DNA of 64,000 nt from Marinimicrobium koreense (lineage in GTDB: Bacteria; Pseudomonadota; Gammaproteobacteria; Pseudomonadales; Cellvibrionaceae), in NCBI RefSeq assembly GCF_003762925.1, contig NZ_RJUK01000001.1, positions 868,001-932,000 on the forward strand. Direction: 5' to 3'. A model generated the notes under the pieces. That model saw only the letters and a list, made by a program, of their open reading frames with translations, was not told the origin of the DNA and did not search any database. Both the position numbers and the translations under genes were made by a program. Every line of letters begins with the position of its first letter. Position 1 is the first letter of the stretch. Below, one piece after another: positions 17,802 to 25,777 of the stretch.

Positions 17802-18181
17802 AGCGATCCCGCACTTTGTTGGTCGTTTCCTGAGGTGAAGGGTAGGGTTCCTTTGGGTAACCATAACCATTTAAGTTTTTACGAACGGGGGGTTACTAAA
17901 AGGTAGCGACTAACGATTATATGTAACCTCGCTCTAAGCCCAGTTCGAGTCTAGACCACTACTAATATGCGGACAAGGAGGTCCTTGAGGCATATTTACT
18001 GCGCATGATCAGTGCAGTCGAACCGTGTTCCCATTTACCGATGACACGGTAAAAGTATACGTAAATCAGATATTCTGATCTGGTCAGATTTTGACCCATA
18101 TCAGTAGTGCATTTAATTTGTCTGCGAAATAGGGCACAATTTATCCAATATGTCATTCTTTTATTTAAAGAGGGAGTATAA
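17802..18181. promoter_or_regulatory. Upstream region of the SMC operon with nested inverted repeats
   Basis: About 380 bases without a gene, expected to carry the leftward promoter of the SMC operon. It contains CAAGGAGGTCCTTG (17974-17987, arms of six) and a compact cluster at 18065-18096 in which ATCAGA-TAT-TCTGAT, ATCTG-GT-CAGAT and GGTCA-GATTT-TGACC overlap one another. That arrangement resembles operator half-sites for a dimeric regulator. No regulator gene lies beside it. Confidence 0.4.
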
Positions 18182-18528
18182 TTTCCATATAAATCAACAC
18201 GTTATGACGCTTATCTCCGAAGCGAAACCTACTTATCGGAGGCCAAGTTGCAAAATGGTCCTACTGGGGCGGGGGACTTGCACACATTTGAAGGCAGGCT
18301 CGGCCAGAAGGCGTCTTGATCTCGAGGACTGTTTTGAGTAATAGCTGCTTCTCCAATGAAAGGCTCCAGGCTTTCGGGGAGGGGAAACGCATAGTATGCA
18401 TGGACGGATTCGATTTATCGGAAATGCTTAGAAGAACGATCTCTGTACAGGATGTATTGGAAGCAAAAGTATGGCGAGCGGCAGAAACTGGACGGCCCTT
18501 TATCCCGGTTCGTGAGCTTTTCATTTAA
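18182..18528 (+). pseudogene. Frameshifted C-terminal relic of an Mrr-like restriction endonuclease
   Basis: Two adjacent frames together reproduce the C-terminal half of an Mrr-type PD-(D/E)xK nuclease. The first frame reads YDAYLRSETYLSEAKLQNG then DLHTFEGRLGQKAS and stops at 18317-18319; the E-x-K of the active site falls at codons 18239 and 18245. The second frame takes over between 18292 and 18319 and reads GVLISRTVLSNSCFSNERLQ, then KRIVCMDGFDLSEML and AAETGRPFIPVRELF to the stop at 18526-18528. In intact relatives these pieces are continuous (KA-WSRG-FIS). The N-terminal part is missing and no start codon is usable, so this is a decayed gene. Confidence 0.7.
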
Positions 18529-18624
18529 CCTGGACTAAATTAACTTGCGTCCAACTCCTCTGAGTCGTGCGCTCTTTTTCTCGTTTCGCCTTAAAAAGTG
18601 TGCGCCGAAATACTAGCTTGGTTC

Positions 18625-18648
18625 GTCCGTTTTCGACCCCAAGCGGAC
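18625..18648. repeat. Copy 1 of a short imperfect inverted motif, upstream of the OLD gene
   Basis: GTCCGTTT and AAGCGGAC form an arm pair with one mismatch around TCGACCCC. Similar sequence occurs at 21152-21176 and 25019-25046, only within this island. It resembles the GTCCGCTTT...AAAGCGGAC type of dispersed intergenic motif seen in many gammaproteobacteria (from memory, not searched). Confidence 0.5.
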
Positions 18649-18745
18649 ATTAGGATAGATATTTTTCCTCTTAGTAGATTTTACTAAATTGGGCTTAAAC
18701 GCCATTTCGACCCTTTTCTGCGAACCTTATGTAAGGAAGTCAATT

Positions 18746-20578
18746 ATGCGCTTAAAATCAGTTAAGCTAACCAATTTTAGAGGGTATCGAGATACGACAG
18801 TTATACCTATCGATGGATCCATGACTGGTATTGTTGGCCGTAATGACTTTGGTAAATCTACCATACTGGAAGCTTTGGCAATATTCTTTGAGGCTGATGG
18901 TGCTAAGGCGGACAAAAATGACATAAACTGCTTCCGGTTAGAAGCAGGTGAAAGTAACTTTGAGATTACCTGTGTATTTGATGAACTTCCAGATAGTCTC
19001 ATTTTGGATGAAAATGTCCAGACAACGTTGGCGGATGAACTACTTCTAAATTCAGAGGGTTGCGTCGAGGTTGTAAAGGTTTTCAAAGCAACCACAACCG
19101 GTAAGCCTGATAAAACCTACATTCGGTGCCAGCACCCTGTCGACAAAGATTTACATAACATGCTTGGTCTGAAAATAAATGATTTAAAGAAGCTTGGTAA
19201 AGATCGCGGCATTGAGGAAGTCGTCGCCGACAAACGAGTGGCTTCTTTCTGGCGTAAGGCTATTCGAGATGGCTCTCAACCATTAGAGCTAGCTGAAACA
19301 TTACTGGACGTCGACAAGGGGCTGTCAACAGAAGGAAAATCAGTTTGGACTAAAATTCAAGATCAACTTCCGACATTTGCCCTGTTTAAGGCTGATCGCG
19401 AAAGCAGTGATGGCGATTCTGAAGCTAAAAACCCTCTACAGCAGGCAGTGAAGGACGCTCAAGCTACGTTACAAGAACAGATTTCTTCCCTTGAAGAACA
19501 AATAGAACAGAGCGTGCTAGATGTGGCCGATCGCACACTGGAGAAATTACGAGAGATGGCTCCAGAACTAGCGAAGGAGCTAAAGCCCCGATTTAAAGAT
19601 AAGCCAAAATGGACATTTAATTTTACATTAGATGGTGAAGACGGCATTCCTATTAATAAACGAGGTAGCGGAGTGCGCCGTTTAATTCTATTGAATTTTT
19701 TTCGTGCTGAGGCTGAAAAGACCGTTGTGGGATCAAATCGAAACGTCATTTACGCAATTGAGGAACCAGAAACCTCTCAGCACCCCAACTACCAGATTAT
19801 GCTGATGAAGGCTTTACTGGAGTTAGCCAATCAAGACAATCGACAGATTCTGGTGACCACTCATGTACCTGCCTTAGCCGGTTTGATTCCAATTGAAGGC
19901 ATTCGTTATGTCACTAGGGGGCCGGAAGGCTCCCCAATAGTTAAAATGCCAAGTGATACGGTGCTAAAAGAGGCTGCCGAAAGCCTCGGCGTATTACCTG
20001 AGACCGGTATGGAGCGCGCCAGAGGGGTTGTATTGGTAGAGGGAAAGTCAGATGTAACCTTCCTGCGTCATACAACCACAACTCTGAAAGATGCAGGTCA
20101 TATCGCAGCCAGCTTAGATGACGCTGGGATAGTTCCCCTTCAAACAGGAGGTAGCGGAAATGTCAAACACTGGGTGACGCATAAATTGGCTGATGATCTG
20201 GGATTACCGTGGTGCGTGTTTCTTGATTCAGATGTTGGCGGTAGCCCGGAGCAGGCCAAGTCTATTCAAAAACGTAAAGCCGAGGTAGAAGCACAAGGTA
20301 GGGCGTTCTATTCCACACGTAAGCGTGAAATAGAAAATTACCTATGCAAAGATTTGATTAAGGATGAATCTGGAGCAGAGGTGACCTTCACCGATACATG
20401 TGACGCCAAGAAAATTATTGGAAATGCGGTAGGGATGAAACCTGACGATGTTATTGAGCGTTTTTGGCCTTCCATGTGTGCCATTAAAATTATTGAGCAA
20501 TCAACGTACGAGGATAGCGGAGTTACGAGATCGGAGTTAGTTGAATTATCGGAAAGAATAACTGCGTTGGTCGATTAG
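18746..20578 (+). CDS. OLD family ATP-dependent endonuclease (AAA ATPase plus Toprim)
   Basis: Overcoming-lysogenization-defect family nuclease, 610 residues. The ATPase half has Walker A GRNDFGKS (31-38) and a Walker B in VIYAIEEPETSQHP followed by the HVPALAGLIP segment; the Toprim half has Glu432 in LVEGKSD and Asp494-x-Asp496 in VFLDSDVGG. ATG 18746 was chosen because AAGGAA precedes it at a good distance; the frame is open back to 18689. No UvrD-like helicase gene follows, so it is not a Gabija pair but a stand-alone (class 1-like) OLD protein. These nucleases nick or cut DNA and several act against phages. Codon use is AT-rich compared with the core genes, consistent with acquisition. 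Confidence 0.92.
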   Translation: MRLKSVKLTNFRGYRDTTVIPIDGSMTGIVGRNDFGKSTILEALAIFFEADGAKADKNDINCFRLEAGESNFEITCVFDELPDSLILDENVQTTLADELLLNSEGCVEVVKVFKATTTGKPDKTYIRCQHPVDKDLHNMLGLKINDLKKLGKDRGIEEVVADKRVASFWRKAIRDGSQPLELAETLLDVDKGLSTEGKSVWTKIQDQLPTFALFKADRESSDGDSEAKNPLQQAVKDAQATLQEQISSLEEQIEQSVLDVADRTLEKLREMAPELAKELKPRFKDKPKWTFNFTLDGEDGIPINKRGSGVRRLILLNFFRAEAEKTVVGSNRNVIYAIEEPETSQHPNYQIMLMKALLELANQDNRQILVTTHVPALAGLIPIEGIRYVTRGPEGSPIVKMPSDTVLKEAAESLGVLPETGMERARGVVLVEGKSDVTFLRHTTTTLKDAGHIAASLDDAGIVPLQTGGSGNVKHWVTHKLADDLGLPWCVFLDSDVGGSPEQAKSIQKRKAEVEAQGRAFYSTRKREIENYLCKDLIKDESGAEVTFTDTCDAKKIIGNAVGMKPDDVIERFWPSMCAIKIIEQSTYEDSGVTRSELVELSERITALVD

Positions 20579-20615
20579 CTAGATTAAGATTCTTTTAGTA
20601 AGGGCAGAAGGCCCC

Positions 20616-20649
20616 GCTATGAATCGAGAATATTGTCTTGATTCATAGC
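20616..20649. repeat. Perfect 10-bp inverted repeat after the OLD gene
   Basis: GCTATGAATC and GATTCATAGC are exact reverse complements separated by 14 bases, and part of the loop can extend the stem (GAG/CTT). It begins 38 bases after the OLD stop. It has no T-tract after it, so it is a weak candidate for a factor-independent terminator and could instead be an end of a lost mobile element. Confidence 0.5.
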
Positions 20650-20898
20650 TCGCCGATTATCTGAGATTTTTGATCGACAAACACTGCATTGAGCAGTATA
20701 GAAAGGTTCAATCGCTCGAGCTTTTTGAGTTATTTACTCAGGAAGATGGTGACTTCTACTACGCATCAATCGCAACGTCCTTCAAGCATATACTCAACGT
20801 CAGCTCGCTGGCATTGGCGGGTGAGAAGGTTCTCCATAAATTCCAGGAGTCTATGCTCTCGGCACCGGTCTGAGATTGATCAATTGAGAGGGACCTAA

Positions 20899-21003
20899 AA
20901 AAATGATAAGCGTGTGGGACCAAAATATGAATGGCTTTTTAATGAGTTCGCTGCACGCATCCCTGAAGTCGAGCCCGCTTACCCATGTGAGGATGACGAG
21001 AGG
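20899..21003 (+). pseudogene. Short relic coding fragment of unknown origin
   Basis: A 34-codon open stretch between two stops reads KNDKRVGPKYEWLFNEFA then ARIPEVEPAYPCEDDER before TAA. It has the residue balance of a real protein C terminus but no start codon, and it is in a different frame from the open stretch just before it. I do not recognise the parent family. Listed as a probable remnant only. Confidence 0.25.
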
Positions 21004-21151
21004 TAAATTTTGGCCCCATCAAGGTAGCCAAGGATCGATACTTGAAGACGAGCGGTATACATTGGTCATTGCTATTCTCCTATAATAGTGTTTTCAGTAT
21101 CGAGTATAGTGTTGGCGCGCTAACCCTCGTGTGCCGATTAATGGCACCTAC

Positions 21152-21176
21152 GCCGTTTTCGACCCAAAGGGAACAT
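21152..21176. repeat. Copy 2 of the short island motif, upstream of the large nuclease-like gene
   Basis: GCCGTTTTCGACCCAAAGGG followed by AACAT closely matches copy 1 at 18625-18648 (shared core CCGTTTTCGACCC, then AAG, then ACAT). Confidence 0.5.
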
Positions 21177-21316
21177 AGTTAAATAAACTGCCCCAATGAT
21201 TTTTCAATCATTAAGACTAATTTAGGAAATTATCTATAAGGTGGAAGTGGCCCTAGTGGCTTAATTATAAGTATCAATAGCTGAATAAGAAAAGAAAAAA
21301 TGATAGAGGGGTTTTA

Positions 21317-24300
21317 ATGGTCGATTTACAATCAAAACTATGTAGAGACGTGGGGCAATATCTGTCTGCTTTTAAGTATAAAGAAACAGTGGCTATTGCA
21401 GCAGGTCTACTAACACTTCCAAAGCTTTCAGCAAATTCAATTAGGTGTGAGACTCTTGTCCACCTTGCAGTTGCTTATTCGAGAGGAGGTAAGCAACCTA
21501 ACAGAACAACTTTTAAAACAGTTCTTAATGATTTAATGGGCAACACTCAAGTTGCAATGATTGAAGACCCCCAAGAGGATGTTTTTGTTTCAAACATCTT
21601 AACGGAGCATGGAGATCTTAGGGTTTTTAATGCTCTCTGGGAAGCTAATGACTATTTTATTCAATCCTTGGTAGATATAATAAGTCGGTATCAGCTTCCT
21701 GGAAGCCTCCAGAAAATAAAGGAAAGCTGTATATCTTTGCTCAAATTAAGTGAGGAGGTTGCTTCACGGTCAGGCTTAAGCCGAAATTCCAGTGAAGATT
21801 CACGGGATAAAGAGAATATCAACGTCCCTAGGTCAGATGAATACGGTTCGTTGTCAAAGCGAGTAACTTTCACTCGTGATGAAATGACGAATCTGGGTGT
21901 TACGGCTGAATCAATTGAGCCATTTATCATATCAAACGAAGAAATGTTTGATCTAAAGCAATCGACAGTTGGAAATTCAATTTTAGAAAGAAAGCCCATC
22001 GTTGAAATTGACGGTAGTTATATCCTTTCAATTCCAAGTGCAGTAGGAATTTCTGTCAGACATTACTTTATATCTGGTTGTAAAGTAAATGGTAGCTTAG
22101 GCACTTTTTCGCAACTATTGGCGAACCACCAAGCAAAACAATTAACAGATGAAATTCTTCGTGAGTTCAAAGGCAAGTTCGAATCGATAAATCCAGATCT
22201 GTCTACTATCGAAAACATGCCTTCAATGCATTCACTTTTACTAAAGGATGATTCAGGTAATTATCTTCATGCAGTAATTCTACATGATGAAATTAATGAA
22301 ATAATTGATAACGGAATGAGTAGTTACCACACCCCATCGGAAGATAATGTTGTGGCTCTTAGTAAATTTTTTCATGACATCGCTGAATACTGTAAATCAC
22401 AGGATAATTTTGTATCAGGCTTATCACTTACTACACATGGCGGTCTTGGTAGAGGTTATAACTTTGGGCTCGAAAAATGGCCGGATGACTGGGGTTTTTC
22501 TGCATTAAGTTTAAATGACCTTTTCCTCATTAGCAACTCTAAAAGTAAGCCCTTGGAAGAGTTCTTCCAATGTATAAATCAGAAACAATGGATGGAAAAT
22601 GAGGGGGTCAAGTTACATAACGTAAATGGAGATTTTAATTATTTTGGTTTTTGGCGGGAAGCTGACTTTAAGTGTGTTCCTGACGAAATTCCAGTTTCAG
22701 AAAGTGGGTTTATAAGCTTATACACGGATTTTGTGTTTTCACTCAGGAGAGACCTTCGAATAGAGGGGGACAGACATAGCGTAAAATATATTGATGGAAC
22801 CTGGAAGAGGGTTGAACGGTTAACACGAGACTCTTTTTATGTGGGGATGAAGAATAAGCCAATATATGCTTCTGTTGATGACTTGATTAATGGATTTCTG
22901 AATGGGCTTGTTGAATCAGAATTTGTTAATCTTTGGTTTGGAGCTGACTTTTCATATGAAACTTCAGATCGACCAACAATATATGAGTGGTGGTCTGGTT
23001 TTATTGGGGCGGCGGAAGAAGCTCTTAGCTATATATCTTCACGTGTAAGCTTTGAGGACCGCCATTCATTGCAGATAATTATTGATTTTTCGGGATTGGT
23101 TTCAAGAGATCAAATTGATTTGGAGTCGAAAGATGAAAGAGGTGCCAACATTTATTGGAGTGGTGATGTCTGCAGGATACAGATTGAGCCAAATTTCATG
23201 GCTAATTTTGCACAAGTTGAAAACACTGGTGAGAAGTTAGTACTCAATCTTATTCTATGCTCTTTGGAAAAATTTTTGGCAGAGAAAGGTAATGATATTA
23301 ATGAGCATATGGACGATGCCATAGATTATGTTTTAGGTGATTCAGCTGTTCGTCTTGTTCATATATTTGTTTCATATGATTCCGCTGATTTTCTACTAAA
23401 CGCAGTGTCTCGAAAACCACAATTTGTCGATAGAAGGAGAACAACATTTGAACTTATTCGCATAAGTAAGTTTTTAAAGTTATCCAACCAGGAGATTGAA
23501 GGGAAACGTAATTGTGGATCTGTCCTAAACAGGATTGTTGATGAAATATGGTTGAGAATTAAGTCTATTCTTTCTCAAGTGAACAGAATCTCCATATTAA
23601 ATGAGACTGCTTCACTGATTAACTCTATTGAGCAAGATCGAGGACAATGGAAAAGAACAGCAAGAGCAGTGTTCGCTATTTATTCAAAGCATGACGATGT
23701 TATTCGGGTGGCTCGCGAGAGGGAGTCCGACCGGAGCTTGGCATCCTTATGCTTACGTTCATTAATGGAAATGTCGTTAAGTGAATGCCCTGATGAATCA
23801 GGGCTACCTGTAGATGAAGGCATTATTGGTGATTTGCTCTCTCTTACATCTATATTGGTTAATACAGCTTCCGATTCTGATGCAATTCACTGGGGGCTAG
23901 TGGCGCCAAAACTCATTTTTAATATGAATGGAACATATTTCATGCCCACAGAAGTGATGGAAGAGATGCTTTTGCCATATTTTTCAGGACACTTTAGGGG
24001 CCAATTTGTTGAGGCGATAGATGATTACGAAGAGCTATACAATGCCAAGATTGTCGAGAAAGCAGGGGTTAAAAAAGGTGTTTTTGGTGAAGATTTTGAC
24101 AATGCCCTATTGGCTGAATATGGTCTTTTAGCCCATCATATTGTTGAGTGTTGGGCAGAAATTATCGATTTGCACGTTGAGACATCCCAGCCCGTTATCA
24201 CAACGAGCTTGGAGGACTTAGTGAGTCGTATTGTAACAAATAGAAATTTGGAGGCGGATAGTGTGAGACGATTCTTCCAAGCATTCACATTATACCCAAG

Positions 24301-25006
24301 GAATGAATGGTCTGTGCCACCCGAAGGTTTCTCTTTTAGAGATATAGCACCCTGGAAATTTAAAAGAAGGTTAAGCTGCTTGGTTAAACCTGTTCTTCAG
24401 CTAAATGATGACGAGATTTTCCTAAGCCTTTCATTGATTCGCCTTGGGGTTGCTTATTTTCTTGATAGAGCAAAAGAGGGGGAGTTCAATACAGAGTTTT
24501 TTAATTCTACCGTTATGCGTAGCTATGTCGGCTCTATGATAGAACAAAGAGGATCGGATTTTACCGAGTTAGTTGCTTCTAAGCTTGGAAATGAGGGATG
24601 GCATGTCAAGAAAGAGGTTCTGATGACAACAGTGGGGGCCTCTCAAGAACTTGGTGATATTGATGTGTTGGCAATTAAAGATGGTGTGATGCTTATTTTT
24701 GAGTGTAAAAAGCTTCAAATGGCCAAGACAATCTCTGAAATTGCAGATGTGTGTAATAGGTTTAGAGGTGAGGAGAAAGATGAACTCAGGAAACACTTAA
24801 ATCGTGTTAGTTGGTCTACTGATAATTTAGATGACCTTCTGCAGAGGATCAATTATAGGGAGGAGGTTTTATCTGTAAGAAATGCTCTTCTGACAAGCAC
24901 TGAAATGCCTATGAAATATAAAAGAGATCTACCGATAGCGAGCGAAGATGTTATCTCGTTTAGAGAGCTTGAAGATTGGTTATCGACAGTGGAGTTACGG
25001 GGATAG
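21317..25006 (+). CDS. Large protein of unknown family with a C-terminal PD-(D/E)xK nuclease-like domain
   Basis: A 1229-residue protein with no signal peptide or clear membrane segment. I do not recognise the first ~1,050 residues. They begin with a helical region (CRDVGQYLSAFKYKETVAIA, then KLSANSIRCETLVHLAVAYS), followed by an EDPQEDVFVSNI segment and a WEANDYFIQSLVD segment. The last ~170 residues carry a nuclease-like signature: GDIDVLAIKDGVMLIFECKK, with Asp1116 (Asp1114 is also near), Glu1129 and Lys1131 in the D...E-x-K spacing, preceded by a helix (FTELVASKLGNEGWHVKKEV) as in Mrr-type folds. The ATG has GAGGGG upstream. Base composition is strikingly AT-rich relative to the core. It lies after the OLD gene with 740 bases of relics between. 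Function: a nuclease acting in defence is plausible but unproven. Confidence 0.8.
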   Translation: MVDLQSKLCRDVGQYLSAFKYKETVAIAAGLLTLPKLSANSIRCETLVHLAVAYSRGGKQPNRTTFKTVLNDLMGNTQVAMIEDPQEDVFVSNILTEHGDLRVFNALWEANDYFIQSLVDIISRYQLPGSLQKIKESCISLLKLSEEVASRSGLSRNSSEDSRDKENINVPRSDEYGSLSKRVTFTRDEMTNLGVTAESIEPFIISNEEMFDLKQSTVGNSILERKPIVEIDGSYILSIPSAVGISVRHYFISGCKVNGSLGTFSQLLANHQAKQLTDEILREFKGKFESINPDLSTIENMPSMHSLLLKDDSGNYLHAVILHDEINEIIDNGMSSYHTPSEDNVVALSKFFHDIAEYCKSQDNFVSGLSLTTHGGLGRGYNFGLEKWPDDWGFSALSLNDLFLISNSKSKPLEEFFQCINQKQWMENEGVKLHNVNGDFNYFGFWREADFKCVPDEIPVSESGFISLYTDFVFSLRRDLRIEGDRHSVKYIDGTWKRVERLTRDSFYVGMKNKPIYASVDDLINGFLNGLVESEFVNLWFGADFSYETSDRPTIYEWWSGFIGAAEEALSYISSRVSFEDRHSLQIIIDFSGLVSRDQIDLESKDERGANIYWSGDVCRIQIEPNFMANFAQVENTGEKLVLNLILCSLEKFLAEKGNDINEHMDDAIDYVLGDSAVRLVHIFVSYDSADFLLNAVSRKPQFVDRRRTTFELIRISKFLKLSNQEIEGKRNCGSVLNRIVDEIWLRIKSILSQVNRISILNETASLINSIEQDRGQWKRTARAVFAIYSKHDDVIRVARERESDRSLASLCLRSLMEMSLSECPDESGLPVDEGIIGDLLSLTSILVNTASDSDAIHWGLVAPKLIFNMNGTYFMPTEVMEEMLLPYFSGHFRGQFVEAIDDYEELYNAKIVEKAGVKKGVFGEDFDNALLAEYGLLAHHIVECWAEIIDLHVETSQPVITTSLEDLVSRIVTNRNLEADSVRRFFQAFTLYPRNEWSVPPEGFSFRDIAPWKFKRRLSCLVKPVLQLNDDEIFLSLSLIRLGVAYFLDRAKEGEFNTEFFNSTVMRSYVGSMIEQRGSDFTELVASKLGNEGWHVKKEVLMTTVGASQELGDIDVLAIKDGVMLIFECKKLQMAKTISEIADVCNRFRGEEKDELRKHLNRVSWSTDNLDDLLQRINYREEVLSVRNALLTSTEMPMKYKRDLPIASEDVISFRELEDWLSTVELRG

Positions 25007-25018
25007 CTTACTTAGTTC

Positions 25019-25046
25019 AATGGCCGCTTTTGGCCGAATGCGGAAG
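25019..25046. repeat. Copy 3 of the short island motif, downstream of the large nuclease-like gene
   Basis: AATGGCCGCTTTTGGCCGAA followed by TGCGGAA resembles copies 1 and 2 in its C-C-G-C/T-TTT core and in the complementary GCGGA on its right side. It starts 12 bases after the stop of the 1229-residue gene. Confidence 0.4.
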
Positions 25047-25172
25047 CTGGAGACACAGTCGAATGTAGGAAAGACGACCCGTAAGCCATCCGTGCACAGA
25101 ACGCCGAGTCCAGGGCCTGACCCTAAACCCTGAGAGGCCGGCAAAAGGCGGTAGGGCAAGTGGATCGGGAAT

Positions 25173-25193
25173 GGGCGCTGGGCGCTGGGCGCT
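25173..25193. repeat. Three tandem copies of GGGCGCT
   Basis: Perfect 7-bp tandem repeat, three units, in non-coding DNA. A small repeat prone to slippage; no function assigned. Confidence 0.6.
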
Positions 25194-25777
25194 TTCCAGC
25201 GACAAGTAGACACGCTGCTTCTAACAACTGATACGTAAACTGATACAAGATCGGGCTATTTTGCGCTACAAGACCATGTAACTTATTGTTACATAAGGTG
25301 TTTTTCCCATAATTGGATAATTTTAAACTGATAACGGGGCTGAAAGCGCTTCGGGTCTTTGCCACACGTTGTAAGTGCACCGCAAGGGCAACTTTAGAAG
25401 AAGTCAAAACGGCAAGAATCTCATCTAATTTTGAAAACAGGCATCTTGCCTTGAGCTGAAAAAGGGCTGGAAGCTAGTTGTAGCAAGGGCTTGCGCTTTT
25501 CAAATGGTGGTGAGACCGGATCTCAATCTCACATTGAAATGACAAAAGCGAATCGGGGACCTCAGATGTCTCCTCTAGGCATAATTTAACATAATATACA
25601 TTATGCGAAGTCATGGCTTTGGGAGACATTTGACAGATTTTGCATTATCCACCATATTGGTAAGGCCACCTTCCCACCTTACCGTGAAGATGGTCGCTGT
25701 TCGGAGGAGTTTTCAAGGACGCCTTTCATGGTTTATAGCCATTACATTCAAATAATATAGACACGAGAACAGAGACT

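Larger units (their letters stand above)
20579..21316. other. Gene-poor stretch with hairpin and relic coding fragments
   Basis: About 740 bases between the OLD gene and the large nuclease-like gene. It holds a strong hairpin (20616-20649), an open stretch from about 20667 to 20873 whose product contains LFELFTQEDGDFYYASIATS, a separate 35-codon open stretch at 20899-21003, one motif copy at 21152-21176, and an AT-rich leader before 21317. No intact gene can be supported. Confidence 0.5.
25007..25777. other. Long non-coding stretch at the right edge of the island
   Basis: About 770 bases with no supportable gene. It contains motif copy 3 (25019-25046), three tandem copies of GGGCGCT (25173-25193), a near-palindrome CATAATATACATTATG (about 25589-25604), and finally the leader of the beta-helix gene. 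Short open frames on the minus strand (for example 25123-25407) have no ribosome binding sites and no family resemblance. Composition returns to GC-rich after about 25.8 kb. Confidence 0.5.

Noticed and set aside
18746-25006. Gabija (GajA/GajB) system
   Set aside because: The OLD protein has no UvrD-like helicase partner; the 1229-residue gene shows no helicase motifs.
25123-25407. Minus-strand open frame right of the large nuclease-like gene
   Set aside because: Overlaps tandem repeat sequence, no ribosome binding site and no family resemblance.
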